64,000 bases of DNA from Algoriphagus sp. (GTDB lineage: Bacteria > Bacteroidota > Bacteroidia > Cytophagales > Cyclobacteriaceae): NCBI RefSeq assembly GCF_013373065.1, contig NZ_JABXIN010000022.1, positions 1 to 64,000 on the forward strand, read 5' to 3'. Of the stretch, positions 54,621-63,103 are shown one piece after another. Below the pieces are notes generated by a model. The model was not told where the DNA came from. It searched no databases and saw only the letters and a list, made by a program, of their open reading frames with translations. The first letter of the stretch is position 1. The number at the start of each line of letters is the position of its first letter. Position numbers and translations under genes: made by a program.

Positions 54621-55883
54621 ATGATGATGTCTGAGCTGAAAACTTGGGTTGAAATACCAAAGAACTCTGATTTTACAATCTATAATCTTCCTTTTGGGGT
54701 GTTTAAAAACAAACGCCTCAGCCCCAGAATTGGGATAGCGATCGGGGATAAAATTGTGGATCTAAGTGTATTGGATCAAGAAGGTTTCTTTTCGGATTTA
54801 TTTCTGCCGGAGGGGATTTTCCTACAGGATTCTCTTAACGAGCTGATTTCTTTGGGAAAAGCCCAAACGCGTAAAATTCGAGAGCGGGTTCAGGATTTAT
54901 TGCTAGCTGATAATGAAAAACTACGCGATCATTCTATCCGTGGAAAAGTAATGGTCAATCGAAAGGAGGCAGAGATGTTGCTTCCTGTTAAAATCGGTGA
55001 CTATACGGATTTTTATAGTTCCATGGAGCATGCAACCAATGTTGGGAAAATGTTCCGAGATCCGGAAAATGCGCTTCTGCCTAACTGGAAACATTTGCCT
55101 GTAGGTTATCATGGTCGTGCATCTTCCATCATTCCTTCTGGAGTCAATATCCACAGACCCAAAGGCCAGTTTAAGGATCCAGATATGGAAAGTCCTTCTT
55201 TTGGACCTAGTCGAAGAATGGATTTTGAACTTGAATTGGCATTTATTACCGGTAAGCCAACCAAATTAGGCGACTCTGTATCAACTGCAGAAGCAGAGGA
55301 TTATATTTTCGGTTTTGTGCTTTTCAATGACTGGTCTGCTAGAGATATCCAAGCATGGGAGTATGTTCCACTGGGTCCTTTTCTAGGAAAAAACTTTGCT
55401 TCTTCCATTTCACCTTGGGTGGTAACCTTGGAAGCCTTGGATTATTTCCGCGTGGAAGGTCCTAAGCAAGATCCGGAGGTATTACCTTATCTTCAATGTG
55501 AAGGCCTGCATAGTTTCGATATTAATCTAGAGGCTTACATCCAACCTGAAGGAGCGAGACAAGCTAGTCGTGTATGTCTTTCCAATTTCAAATACATGTA
55601 TTGGAATATTGCCCAGCAACTGGCGCATCACACGGTAAATGGATGTAATATCAATGTAGGAGATATGATGGCTTCGGGAACCATTTCCGGTCCAACCGAA
55701 GATTCCTTCGGTTCCATGCTGGAGCTGAGTTGGAAAGGAAGCAAGCCTATCAAATTGGAAACAGGGGAGGAGCGGAAGTTCATCGAAGACGGAGATACCG
55801 TCATAATGAAAGGCTATGCTGAAAAGGATGGAATTCGGGTTGGATTTGGAGAAGTAAGATCCAAATTGCTGCCTGCTAAATAA
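54621..55883 (+). CDS. fahA: Fumarylacetoacetase
   Basis: A 420-aa protein of normal length. It has YTDFYSSMEHATNVGKMFRD, LPVGYHGRASSI, MDFELELAFITGKPT with the metal-binding Glu residues, LFNDWSARDIQAWEYVPLGPFLGKNF, and GDMMASGTISGP. It cleaves fumarylacetoacetate to fumarate and acetoacetate, the last step of tyrosine breakdown. No other homogentisate-pathway gene lies in the window. Two further in-frame ATG codons follow the start within three residues. Confidence 0.96.
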   Translation: MMMSELKTWVEIPKNSDFTIYNLPFGVFKNKRLSPRIGIAIGDKIVDLSVLDQEGFFSDLFLPEGIFLQDSLNELISLGKAQTRKIRERVQDLLLADNEKLRDHSIRGKVMVNRKEAEMLLPVKIGDYTDFYSSMEHATNVGKMFRDPENALLPNWKHLPVGYHGRASSIIPSGVNIHRPKGQFKDPDMESPSFGPSRRMDFELELAFITGKPTKLGDSVSTAEAEDYIFGFVLFNDWSARDIQAWEYVPLGPFLGKNFASSISPWVVTLEALDYFRVEGPKQDPEVLPYLQCEGLHSFDINLEAYIQPEGARQASRVCLSNFKYMYWNIAQQLAHHTVNGCNINVGDMMASGTISGPTEDSFGSMLELSWKGSKPIKLETGEERKFIEDGDTVIMKGYAEKDGIRVGFGEVRSKLLPAK

Positions 55884-55890
55884 GTTGAAA

Positions 55891-55923
55891 AAAATCCCTG
55901 AATAAGATCATTCAGGGATTTTT
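55891..55923. terminator. Bidirectional terminator between fahA and the GDPD gene
   Basis: Stem AAAATCCCTGAAT / ATTCAGGGATTTT with a 6-base loop and T/A runs on both sides, between convergent genes. Confidence 0.9.
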
Positions 55924-55937
55924 TATTTAATCAAATC

Positions 55938-56714
55938 TTACTTTCTGGATTTTAGAATTTCCAGTAAAAGTTCTGGTTCGTCTGTGGTAATTTGGTCAAT
56001 TCCTTGATCCAAAAGCCAAGTCATGGTTTCGGGGTCATTGACAGTCCAGGAATTGGTAATTAGTCCAAGTTCGCGAGCTTCCTGGATCCATTCTGGTTTC
56101 ATTTTTAAAATCCGAAAGTTGTAATCAAATCCATAAAAACCTGCACTTCTTAACTGGGAAGGTGATTTATCACCTGTCAAGTAAGACACTTTGGCTTCCG
56201 GGTCAGTGGCAATTGCTTTCAAACCGCCTTCATAGCTAAAGGTGATATACTCCACCCAATCTTCAGCATGAAGTTCATGCACGGTTTTCACCACAAGCTC
56301 TCCGATTTTTTCACTTCGCGCTACGCTGATTCCAGAAGGTTTAAATTCTAAAATTAGCTTGGTTTTATTTTGCTTCATCCCTTCCTGAAGGTACTCTTTG
56401 AGAGTTGGTATTTTTTCTCCATTCGGGAGAGTCTTAGTCAAAAGTTCTTTATATGTAACCTGCTCGATTTCCATCCCTTCAAATTCTGCGTCATGGTTGA
56501 TTACCAAAACTTCATCTGCTGTCATCCAAACATCAAATTCGGAACCTTCACAACCTAGCCGAATAGCTTCTCTAAGGGAAGCGATGGAGTTTTGCGGAAA
56601 TGCATTGTTCTTCCAAGCACCCCGGTGAGCTATGACTTTATTTTTGATAAAGGGGGATTGGGCGACTGATGCGAATGAAATTAGGAAAAGCATGATTGTA
56701 AGTAATCCTTGCAT
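55938..56714 (-). CDS. Secreted glycerophosphodiester phosphodiesterase family protein
   Basis: A 258-aa protein with signal peptide about 1-18 (ending SVAQS). GDPD motifs: VIAHRGAWKNNAFPQNS near residue 28, CEGSEFDVWMTADEVLVINHD with the Glu-x-Asp and His, and KLILEFKP. It probably splits glycerophosphodiesters to an alcohol and glycerol-3-phosphate in the periplasm. A 43-aa membrane peptide gene lies just upstream on the same strand. Confidence 0.92.
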   Translation of the reverse strand: MQGLLTIMLFLISFASVAQSPFIKNKVIAHRGAWKNNAFPQNSIASLREAIRLGCEGSEFDVWMTADEVLVINHDAEFEGMEIEQVTYKELLTKTLPNGEKIPTLKEYLQEGMKQNKTKLILEFKPSGISVARSEKIGELVVKTVHELHAEDWVEYITFSYEGGLKAIATDPEAKVSYLTGDKSPSQLRSAGFYGFDYNFRILKMKPEWIQEARELGLITNSWTVNDPETMTWLLDQGIDQITTDEPELLLEILKSRK

Positions 56715-56743
56715 AATGAATTGGTAGGAGGTAATTGAAGCGA

Positions 56744-56875
56744 TTAATTTTCTTCTGATGTATTCTTTTCGTTTTTATTCGACCCAGTCATTTTATATAT
56801 CAACCATCCGATTCCAACCAAAAAATGAAGCGCTAAAACAGAGACTACAATGATTAAGGTGGTGTTACTTTGCAT
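56744..56875 (-). CDS. Small single-pass membrane protein (43 aa)
   Basis: An ORF from ATG (56875) to TAA (56744). The peptide starts MQSNTTLIIVVSVLALHFLV, continues through a membrane helix at about 6-27, and ends in a Lys/Asn/Glu tail (GSNKNEKNTSEEN). It fits the 230-base gap, has a normal start and stop, and sits 29 bases upstream of the GDPD gene on the same strand. Small tail-charged membrane peptides of this kind are common and mostly uncharacterised in Bacteroidota. A clean terminator lies just upstream, so it needs its own promoter. Confidence 0.62.
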   Translation of the reverse strand: MQSNTTLIIVVSVLALHFLVGIGWLIYKMTGSNKNEKNTSEEN

Positions 56876-56903
56876 GGTATTGGATGGAGCTTTTTAAGCT
56901 AAA

Positions 56904-56930
56904 ATAAAAAAGCCAACCCGAAGGTTGGCT
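56904..56930 (-). terminator. Rho-independent terminator of the sugar isomerase-like gene
   Basis: Stem AGCCAACC / GGTTGGCT with a TTCG tetraloop on the minus strand, followed by a T run, 15 bases after the stop of the 56946-57842 gene. Confidence 0.92.
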
Positions 56931-56945
56931 CTAAAATATGATAGT

Positions 56946-57842
56946 TTACTGAAATCCGAATTTTTTCAATCCTTCATGGCTGATTTTAATTGCTTCCAAC
57001 GGATCCAATCCAAAGGTATTATCCTGTTCTACCAAGTAGTAAACCATTCCTGATTTGTCCTTTTCTGAAAGGATTTTGGAGAAGTCTATATTTCCTGTCC
57101 CAACAGGCGCAAAATTACCTTCATCATTCATGTCTTTCACGTGCCATGCTTTGAAACGGCCCGGATACTTTTCAAAATAAGCCAAAGGATCAGCTCCTGC
57201 TTTGGTAACCCAGAAAAGATCCATCTGATAATTTACATGAGCTGGATCAGTATTTTCCAAGATATAGTCAGTCAAGATCGTACCGTCTTCCATAGGCTTA
57301 AACTCAAAGTCGTGGTTATGGTATAAAAGCTTCAGTCCCGCAGCACTACACTTTTCACCGATAGTGGAAAGGATATTTACCAAATCTTCTTTGGTGCCTT
57401 TCATGCCCATACCATCTGGTCCGAAGGTAAACATACCCATAGGTGGAACAGGGATAACAAAGTATTCAAATCCTGCTGCCTTGGTTGCGGCGATTTGTTC
57501 GTCTGCATTTTCCAAAGTAACTCCACCCATGTGGGTGCTTTTTGGTTCTAGATCGATGGATTCTAGGTAGCTTTTGAACTCAGCTGGTTCCATTCCATAG
57601 AATTTTCCATCTGCATAACCAGCAGCTTCAACATAAGCATAGCCTGCATCGGCTACTTTTTGAAGAGTACCTTTTGGGTCTTCGGACATGGCATCTCGTA
57701 AGGTGTATAATGCCAAGCCTCCAAAATTAGATGATGTCATTTCTGGGGTCTCGGTTGTTTCCGTATTTTCGGTAGCTTGCTGACTACATGATGCCAAGGA
57801 AGCTACCAAAAGGGTGATTAAGAAGAAATTGTGCTTTTTCAT
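56946..57842 (-). CDS. Lipoprotein of the sugar phosphate isomerase/epimerase (AP endonuclease 2 TIM barrel) family
   Basis: A 298-aa protein with a lipoprotein signal (VASLASCSQQ, Cys near residue 19) and a Thr/Glu-rich linker. The mature part is a xylose-isomerase-like TIM barrel, with LYTLRDAMSEDPKGTLQKVADAGYAYVE, LLYHNHDFEF, YQMDLFWVTKAGADP and the late GTGNIDFSKIL. Exported members are common in Bacteroidota and may act on keto- or glycosidic sugars; the substrate is unknown. Confidence 0.88.
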   Translation of the reverse strand: MKKHNFFLITLLVASLASCSQQATENTETTETPEMTSSNFGGLALYTLRDAMSEDPKGTLQKVADAGYAYVEAAGYADGKFYGMEPAEFKSYLESIDLEPKSTHMGGVTLENADEQIAATKAAGFEYFVIPVPPMGMFTFGPDGMGMKGTKEDLVNILSTIGEKCSAAGLKLLYHNHDFEFKPMEDGTILTDYILENTDPAHVNYQMDLFWVTKAGADPLAYFEKYPGRFKAWHVKDMNDEGNFAPVGTGNIDFSKILSEKDKSGMVYYLVEQDNTFGLDPLEAIKISHEGLKKFGFQ

Positions 57843-57927
57843 AGTTTGGCGTATTTGATTGCTAATTTACCCAAAAAAGGATTTAGAGTTTAATTATCTT
57901 CATAAAGGATTTAATAATTATTCCTAT

Positions 57928-59172
57928 TTAGGAAAACCCAAAAAGGATAGGAAATAGGAATATGACGATGGCGGACCAGATGAAATAAACCGGAAGGTAG
58001 GCTGAAATAGTATTTCCTACTTGTTGTATTTCACTTTTTCCCTTGACCGCCAGAAGTAATTTTTTTCCTACCAAAATCAGATGAATCATCATTAAAACAT
58101 TGATTCCCAAAACCGCCATTCGGTTTGGCGTCAGTCCCCATTCATTGATTCGGAAGATGATGGCAGAAAGCGCAATAGCATTAACGATTAAAGTAATCCC
58201 AGATAAGAGAAAAAGAATCCAGGTTCCGGATTTTTTGTTTTTTTCATTTGAGCTTTCGGCGATTGAAAAAAAGATCAAGGCCATTACTCCAATCAACAAT
58301 AAATTGAAGAGTAATAGAAACTCCCGGTCATTATAAGGGTCCTTGCCTGAAAACACGATCGCTCCGAGATAAATGACCAACATCACCAGAACAATAGGAC
58401 TGAAAATTTTGGCTATGATGGGTGGGACTTTATTAACCAATTGAGGATTGGTCTGGGTCAGGTGGGTTGCCAAGAGAGGGATGGCTGCCATTCCAAAAAT
58501 CCCAATATACTCAATGTAAAACTTCTCAATATTGATCCCTATCAAGCCAAATAAGCCAATAGTGATACCGGATAGGAGCATTCCAGAAAGCACCAATAAT
58601 GCTCCCATAACTACTGCATCCCCATTGAAGCGCAAGAATGCCAATCTGCTGGGTAAGTCTTTCAAGTTCCCAGAACCGAAAGTAAATCCTAGGATTGCCC
58701 AAAGTAGTAACGGCAAATGGATACAGGCTAAAATGAGTGTATCGCTAGTTTTATCATTAGGTAAGAGATTGATATAGAGTAAAGAGATAAGAAAAAGAGA
58801 GGATACAACCAGAATGGTTTTGGAGGTTAATTTATTAATCCAAATGAAATAAGCCGAAACAAAAGGAAAGACCATTAAACCGAGGTTTTTTGCATAAAAG
58901 AGCTCGTTTTCAATGGAGAAGATTTCCGGAAGTTTTGCATAAAGACCCGCTAAGAGAGAAGCGATAATTACTACTCGCCAGTCTTTCATACTCCCCCAAT
59001 TGATGGCATCGGATTCATAGTGGAGGCGGGTATGCCAAAACTTGGCAACGCTGCGATTTTGCAGCTCTGGGTAGAGGGCATCGAATTCCCGTTTGAATTC
59101 TGATTTGTTTTTACGGTAGAGTTTTTCGAGTTCTGCCGGATTGTCAAGGTTGCTTTCGAGTAGCTCTTTCAT
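57928..59172 (-). CDS. Polytopic membrane protein, DUF4153-like
   Basis: A 414-aa protein with a charged N-terminal segment (KELLESNLDNPAELEKLYRKNKSEFKREFDAL, then FWHTRLHYE) and about eleven to twelve membrane helices. The overall pattern resembles DUF4153 proteins of Bacteroidota. No function is known. It lies upstream of the isomerase-like gene on the same strand with an 85-base gap. Confidence 0.6.
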   Translation of the reverse strand: MKELLESNLDNPAELEKLYRKNKSEFKREFDALYPELQNRSVAKFWHTRLHYESDAINWGSMKDWRVVIIASLLAGLYAKLPEIFSIENELFYAKNLGLMVFPFVSAYFIWINKLTSKTILVVSSLFLISLLYINLLPNDKTSDTLILACIHLPLLLWAILGFTFGSGNLKDLPSRLAFLRFNGDAVVMGALLVLSGMLLSGITIGLFGLIGINIEKFYIEYIGIFGMAAIPLLATHLTQTNPQLVNKVPPIIAKIFSPIVLVMLVIYLGAIVFSGKDPYNDREFLLLFNLLLIGVMALIFFSIAESSNEKNKKSGTWILFLLSGITLIVNAIALSAIIFRINEWGLTPNRMAVLGINVLMMIHLILVGKKLLLAVKGKSEIQQVGNTISAYLPVYFIWSAIVIFLFPILFGFS

Positions 59173-59220
59173 TTTTGTGTGGGGTAAGTGATGAATAATT
59201 TACAAAGAATTGAAGGTTAA

Positions 59221-59544
59221 TTAATGCCAATGGCCAGTGTAATTGAAGACAAAGACTGAGGTAAGCCAAAGGATAATGAAGTAAAGGATACTGCTGAAAA
59301 TGATAGCGATGAGCTTTCTATTTCCACGAGGAAACCAATGGAATCCCATAAAGAAAAAGAAAATTGCTCCCGCGGCTCCACTCAAAGGAATGAGAGTGAG
59401 CGGTAGGTACATCCAGATTTGGAAGATGTTTTCATTTGCCAATGCCAGAAACACCAGCCAAACTGTGGGAAGAATCATCCCCAAACATGCAGGAAGTAGG
59501 AGGTCTTTGATTCGAATAGTGGGGGTGGAATTGAATGGATTCAT
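59221..59544 (-). CDS. Small membrane protein under ACTTTG-box control
   Basis: A 107-aa protein with three predicted helices. The start is ATG 59544; the frame extends upstream to a TTG at 59577, but that lies inside the operator. A palindromic operator sits 15-36 bases upstream, nearly identical to that of the 60506-59597 operon, which encodes a winged-helix regulator. No known family recognised. Confidence 0.65.
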   Translation of the reverse strand: MNPFNSTPTIRIKDLLLPACLGMILPTVWLVFLALANENIFQIWMYLPLTLIPLSGAAGAIFFFFMGFHWFPRGNRKLIAIIFSSILYFIILWLTSVFVFNYTGHWH

Positions 59545-59558
59545 GTTTTCGTATTTTG

Positions 59559-59580
59559 AAAGTACTTTGATTTTCAAAGT
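59559..59580. promoter_or_regulatory. Operator with ACTTTG-N5-CAAAGT palindrome (copy 1)
   Basis: On the minus strand: ACTTTGAAAATCAAAGT followed by ACTTTC, i.e. half-sites ACTTTG, CAAAGT and ACTTTC in a row. The same layout occurs at 60511-60532. Location just before the ATG suggests repression. Confidence 0.65.
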
Positions 59581-59596
59581 GAATAGATAAATTTTT

Positions 59597-59890
59597 TTAG
59601 GTTTTACTTGTTTTGATCAAATTTTCAAGGAATTCCAGATGGGCCTCAAAGGCCTTTTTTCCGGTTTCTGTTGCGTGATAATTCGTTTGCGGTTTTCTCC
59701 CCACAAAGGTTTTTTCAACTTGGATGTACCCTTGATTTTCCAAGTTTCGAAGGTGTGAAGCCAGATTTCCATCCGTCACTTCGAGAATTTCCTTAAAGGA
59801 ATTAAAGTCATATTCTTCATTTGCCATCAAAATGGACATAATGCGTAATCTGACGATATTCTCAAAGGCCTTATCGTATTCTCCCTTCAC
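59597..59890 (-). CDS. Winged-helix transcriptional regulator
   Basis: A 97-aa protein with a winged helix-turn-helix of the HTH_34/ArsR-MarR-like type: FENIVRLRIMSILMANEEYDFNSFKEILEVTDGNLASHLRNLENQGYIQVEKTFVGRKPQTNYHATETGK. The GTG start at 59890 lies one base after the stop of the upstream membrane protein gene. It probably binds the ACTTTG-N5-CAAAGT site before its own operon and before the 59544 gene. Confidence 0.87.
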   Translation of the reverse strand: MKGEYDKAFENIVRLRIMSILMANEEYDFNSFKEILEVTDGNLASHLRNLENQGYIQVEKTFVGRKPQTNYHATETGKKAFEAHLEFLENLIKTSKT

Positions 59891-59891
59891 C

Positions 59892-60506
59892 TTATCGATC
59901 GTAACGGTAATACATCATGGATCCGTAGATTACATGTAGCAATCCAAAGCCCAAAGCCCAACATATCAGTCCAAAATCAGGGAAAAAGGATGCTAGAATC
60001 CCAAGGATTAACTGTCCAATTCCTAGATTTCTGATTTCTCCCAAAGTAAAATGAGAGGCACTTATTAATCCAAGGCCATAGAAAGTCAAGGTAGCAGGAG
60101 CAAGCAGCTGGAAAGCACTTTGGTGAATCAAAGCAAAGGAAAATAATCCGCCTGCAATCACTGGAATAAAAAGAGCGAGCAAAAACCGTTTGCTAGCAGG
60201 AGACCAAAATTGTTGGGATTTTTTCTGGCTTTTGTACTGACTCAGTAGGTAAGCCGAACCTATTGCGAGGACTAGTACCAAAAAGGCTATTACTAACAGT
60301 TTGGTCTGCAACTCGTCCGTTGTTGGGACTTCAGTATCCATTCCAAATTCATAGTCAGGGTAGTAAACCCAATACCAAGCAATTCCTGCACCCAAGAATG
60401 CGTAAATTCCAGCCAGTACACCAGAGAGTCCACTCAATGAAAGAAAACGGGTACTCCGTTCCATCATCGATTTTATTTCTGCTAATTCTTTTTCCGGGTT
60501 CTTCAT
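59892..60506 (-). CDS. Uncharacterised membrane protein co-transcribed with the winged-helix regulator
   Basis: A 204-aa protein with a short helical cytoplasmic N-terminus (KNPEKELAEIKSMMERSTRF) and about six membrane helices. No known family is recognised. It is the first gene of a two-gene operon with the regulator; the operator lies 5-26 bases before its ATG. Such regulator/membrane-protein pairs often form envelope-related switches, but that is inference. Confidence 0.7.
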   Translation of the reverse strand: MKNPEKELAEIKSMMERSTRFLSLSGLSGVLAGIYAFLGAGIAWYWVYYPDYEFGMDTEVPTTDELQTKLLVIAFLVLVLAIGSAYLLSQYKSQKKSQQFWSPASKRFLLALFIPVIAGGLFSFALIHQSAFQLLAPATLTFYGLGLISASHFTLGEIRNLGIGQLILGILASFFPDFGLICWALGFGLLHVIYGSMMYYRYDR

Positions 60507-60510
60507 TTTA

Positions 60511-60532
60511 AAAGTACTTTGAAATACAAAGT
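60511..60532. promoter_or_regulatory. Operator with ACTTTG-N5-CAAAGT palindrome (copy 2)
   Basis: On the minus strand: ACTTTGTATTTCAAAGT followed by ACTTTT. It shares both 6-bp half-sites, the 5-base spacer length and the third half-site with copy 1 at 59559-59580. It sits right before the ATG of the membrane protein/regulator operon, which suggests autoregulation. Confidence 0.68.
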
Positions 60533-60576
60533 AAAATAATAATTTTCAATTATTGATGCAATTGAAAATATTTTTC

Positions 60577-60601
60577 ACAAAAAAAGCTCCCGAAGGAGCT
60601 T
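60577..60601 (-). terminator. Rho-independent terminator of the 60626-61816 esterase gene
   Basis: Stem AAGCTCC / GGAGCTT with a TTCG loop on the minus strand and a T run after it. Confidence 0.9.
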
Positions 60602-60625
60602 GTAGGTTTAGAGAGCAAAATGGTG

Positions 60626-61816
60626 TTAAAATAATCTTGGAGCAAACTGACTTAGATAAACTCTCCAGTTTCTCCAAGTATGGCCGCCTTCACTTTCTAC
60701 ATACTCATAAGGCATGTTCATGGAATCGAGTTTGGCTAAGTATTCTTGGTTGGCATCATATAGGAAATCAGTTTTACCAATGGCTATCCAATAGAGTTTG
60801 TAACCATTTTCCATTTGCTTTTGTAGGGTTTCGTCAAAATTGCCGTAAACCTTTCCTGTTGCATCCTCTCGTGGCATAATAGCCGCAGAAAACGCCCCGA
60901 TGTAATCAAAGGTATTGGGATAATATCTTGAAATATGAATGGTATGGAATCCACCCATGGACAGGCCAGCAATTGCTCGGTGTCTTTTGTCAGCTTTTAC
61001 CCTATAGTTGTTTTCGACAAATTTGATAATGTCCTCAAATGAACTTTCATAGGTTCCATCCATAGTTTTTGGAACCATAAACTGAGGTTTATAGAAGCCC
61101 ATACTTCCCTCCCCTGGAGCACCGTCTTGGATCACATTTCCGTTTGGCATAACCACGATCATGGGTTTTGCTTTTCCTTGGGCAATCAAATTATCCATGA
61201 TTTGAGCTGTTCGCCCTAATGAGATCCAAGCTTCCTCATCTCCCCCTGCACCATGCAAAAGGTACAAAACGGGATACTTTTCGCTTGACTTTTCATAGCC
61301 TGGAGGCGTATAGATGGTGATCCGTCGGTCCATCCCCAAGCCAGGAGAATCGTACCAACGTCTGGCTACTGTTCCGTGAGGGATATCGTTGGTTTTAAAA
61401 AGGTCAGCATGACCACCACCAATGATGAAAATGTTGGTGCTTGAGGCTACATCACGAATTAAGAAGGGATTATTTGGATCCGTTGTTTTAAAACCATCAA
61501 TGATAAATGAGTAATTGTACAATTCTGGATTTAGAACTTCGGAGATATAGCTCCATACTCCTTGCTCATTTTTCGTCATTTCTACCTTACCCGGACCGTC
61601 CATTTCACCCATCGGTGTTTTCATTTTTACAGTAGGCAAAAAGTCTCCAGTGATCTCAACTTTTTCGGCATTAGGGGCCAAAAGTCGGAAAGTAACGGTA
61701 TTGTTTTCATGAACCTCCGGGGAGATAATTTGCTGTCCTCCAAATAGTGCTTCCTGGGAAAAGCCTAAAAGACTGAATGAAAAAAGAAAGAATGCGGTTA
61801 GAAATTGTTTTTTCAT
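60626..61816 (-). CDS. Secreted esterase with N-terminal E-set (CBM48-like) domain
   Basis: A 396-aa protein with signal peptide about 1-20 (ending LGFSQ). Residues about 25-125 form an immunoglobulin-like E-set domain (VTFRLLAPNAEKVEITGDF). The alpha/beta-hydrolase of the esterase D/feruloyl esterase type follows, with YLLHGAGGDEEAW and the nucleophile GLSMGGFHT near residue 285. The layout matches feruloyl/acetyl xylan esterases. It is one of two related esterase genes in tandem. Confidence 0.9.
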   Translation of the reverse strand: MKKQFLTAFFLFSFSLLGFSQEALFGGQQIISPEVHENNTVTFRLLAPNAEKVEITGDFLPTVKMKTPMGEMDGPGKVEMTKNEQGVWSYISEVLNPELYNYSFIIDGFKTTDPNNPFLIRDVASSTNIFIIGGGHADLFKTNDIPHGTVARRWYDSPGLGMDRRITIYTPPGYEKSSEKYPVLYLLHGAGGDEEAWISLGRTAQIMDNLIAQGKAKPMIVVMPNGNVIQDGAPGEGSMGFYKPQFMVPKTMDGTYESSFEDIIKFVENNYRVKADKRHRAIAGLSMGGFHTIHISRYYPNTFDYIGAFSAAIMPREDATGKVYGNFDETLQKQMENGYKLYWIAIGKTDFLYDANQEYLAKLDSMNMPYEYVESEGGHTWRNWRVYLSQFAPRLF

Positions 61817-61942
61817 GGATTATGAGGTCTATTGTTTCATTTTGGAAAAATAGGTAAAACTCTTGTGAAAACCTACAAAAGCATAAAACTTGATTGAATG
61901 ATCCTACCGGGAGCATTTTCCTCAAGCTTCAAACTTTCTTTT

Positions 61943-62959
61943 TCAAAAAGCTAAATTCTCTGAAAAGAAAGGAAGTGCTTTGGTTTGAATTCGCTCGGCT
62001 ATTCGGTTGAGGTGATCTCCTTCATAGCTTTCGTAGAAATGTGGAATCTGATAGGATTCAAGCAATTCATGGAGCTTTTTTGTTGCCTCGCTGATTCCTC
62101 TGTCCTGGAGTCCTGCGTCTATTGCAATGGCCTTGAGCTTTTTCAGGCTTAGGATATGTTGATCGACATAGTTCAGTGTACGATTGGCGATGATCTTATT
62201 GATCACTTCCTCTTGTGGCTCTCCGTCTTTTGCCGGCAGATCAAGATAAAGAGGTGGATTTTGTGGGTTGGGTGCAAAAGCTGCAGAAGTGGCCAAAGCA
62301 GCTATTTCGAAGAAGGAAGTTTCTTGCAATTGATCTGGAGTCAAGCCTTCCAATTTTTCCATCAATTCTGGATTGGTCGAAGCAGTACCATCCATGCAAC
62401 AGGGACTGAGGGCATAGATAGCGGCATAGATATCTGGGTTTTTCATACCTAACCGTAAGGTGCCATAGCCTCCCATGGAATGACCAGCTAAGCCTCGGCT
62501 ATTTCGGTTCGGGATGGTTCGGTAGTTTTTGTCGATGTAGCTTACCAATTCTTGGGTCACGAAAGTTTCCCAGTCTCCAATGGTGGCCGAACTCGCATAC
62601 ATGCTTCCTTTGAATCTGTTGTAGGCATTGGGCATGACTACGATCATTTCTTTGGAAAGACCTTCTGCCAATGATTGCTCGATAACGTTCTGTAAGTTGA
62701 TCCAATGATCTTCCCAACCAAACCACTGCGAATCTGTGTCAGTAAACCCATGCAGCATGTACAAGACTGGGAATCGTTTTTCAGGATTTGAAAAGTAAGA
62801 GGGAGGAAGGTAAACGGTGACATTCCGATCAGCTGGATCACCAATCAAGTTGCCCTCAAGTGCTTGGCTGTGAATTTTGATCCTTTCTTTTGTGCCTTTC
62901 TGGGCGAATAATGAGAAAGACCCACAAATGATTAGGAAAAAGAGAAGTAGTTTTTTCAT
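61943..62959 (-). CDS. Secreted alpha/beta-hydrolase esterase
   Basis: A 338-aa protein with signal peptide about 1-20 (ending SLFAQ). It is an esterase D-like alpha/beta-hydrolase with [14 protein letters not shown] and nucleophile GHSMGGYGT near residue 161, but without the E-set domain of its neighbour. Likely cuts ester bonds in an external substrate. A gap of 126 bases separates it from the next esterase gene on the same strand. Confidence 0.9.
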   Translation of the reverse strand: MKKLLLFFLIICGSFSLFAQKGTKERIKIHSQALEGNLIGDPADRNVTVYLPPSYFSNPEKRFPVLYMLHGFTDTDSQWFGWEDHWINLQNVIEQSLAEGLSKEMIVVMPNAYNRFKGSMYASSATIGDWETFVTQELVSYIDKNYRTIPNRNSRGLAGHSMGGYGTLRLGMKNPDIYAAIYALSPCCMDGTASTNPELMEKLEGLTPDQLQETSFFEIAALATSAAFAPNPQNPPLYLDLPAKDGEPQEEVINKIIANRTLNYVDQHILSLKKLKAIAIDAGLQDRGISEATKKLHELLESYQIPHFYESYEGDHLNRIAERIQTKALPFFSENLAF

Positions 62960-63103
62960 AGGTCATGGATTAAGGTTTGAATAAATGTAGGTTTTACATC
63001 TAGTTCGAGCAAAGTTTTATTCAATAAGCGGATTTAGGGTGATTTTCACTTATTTGATAAACTTTTATTTAAATTCAATCAAACGATACCTACCCTTTGC
63101 CCC

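Noticed and set aside
59545..59577. TTG-initiated extension of the 107-aa membrane protein
   Set aside because: It would place coding sequence inside the ACTTTG-N5-CAAAGT operator; ATG 59544 fits better.
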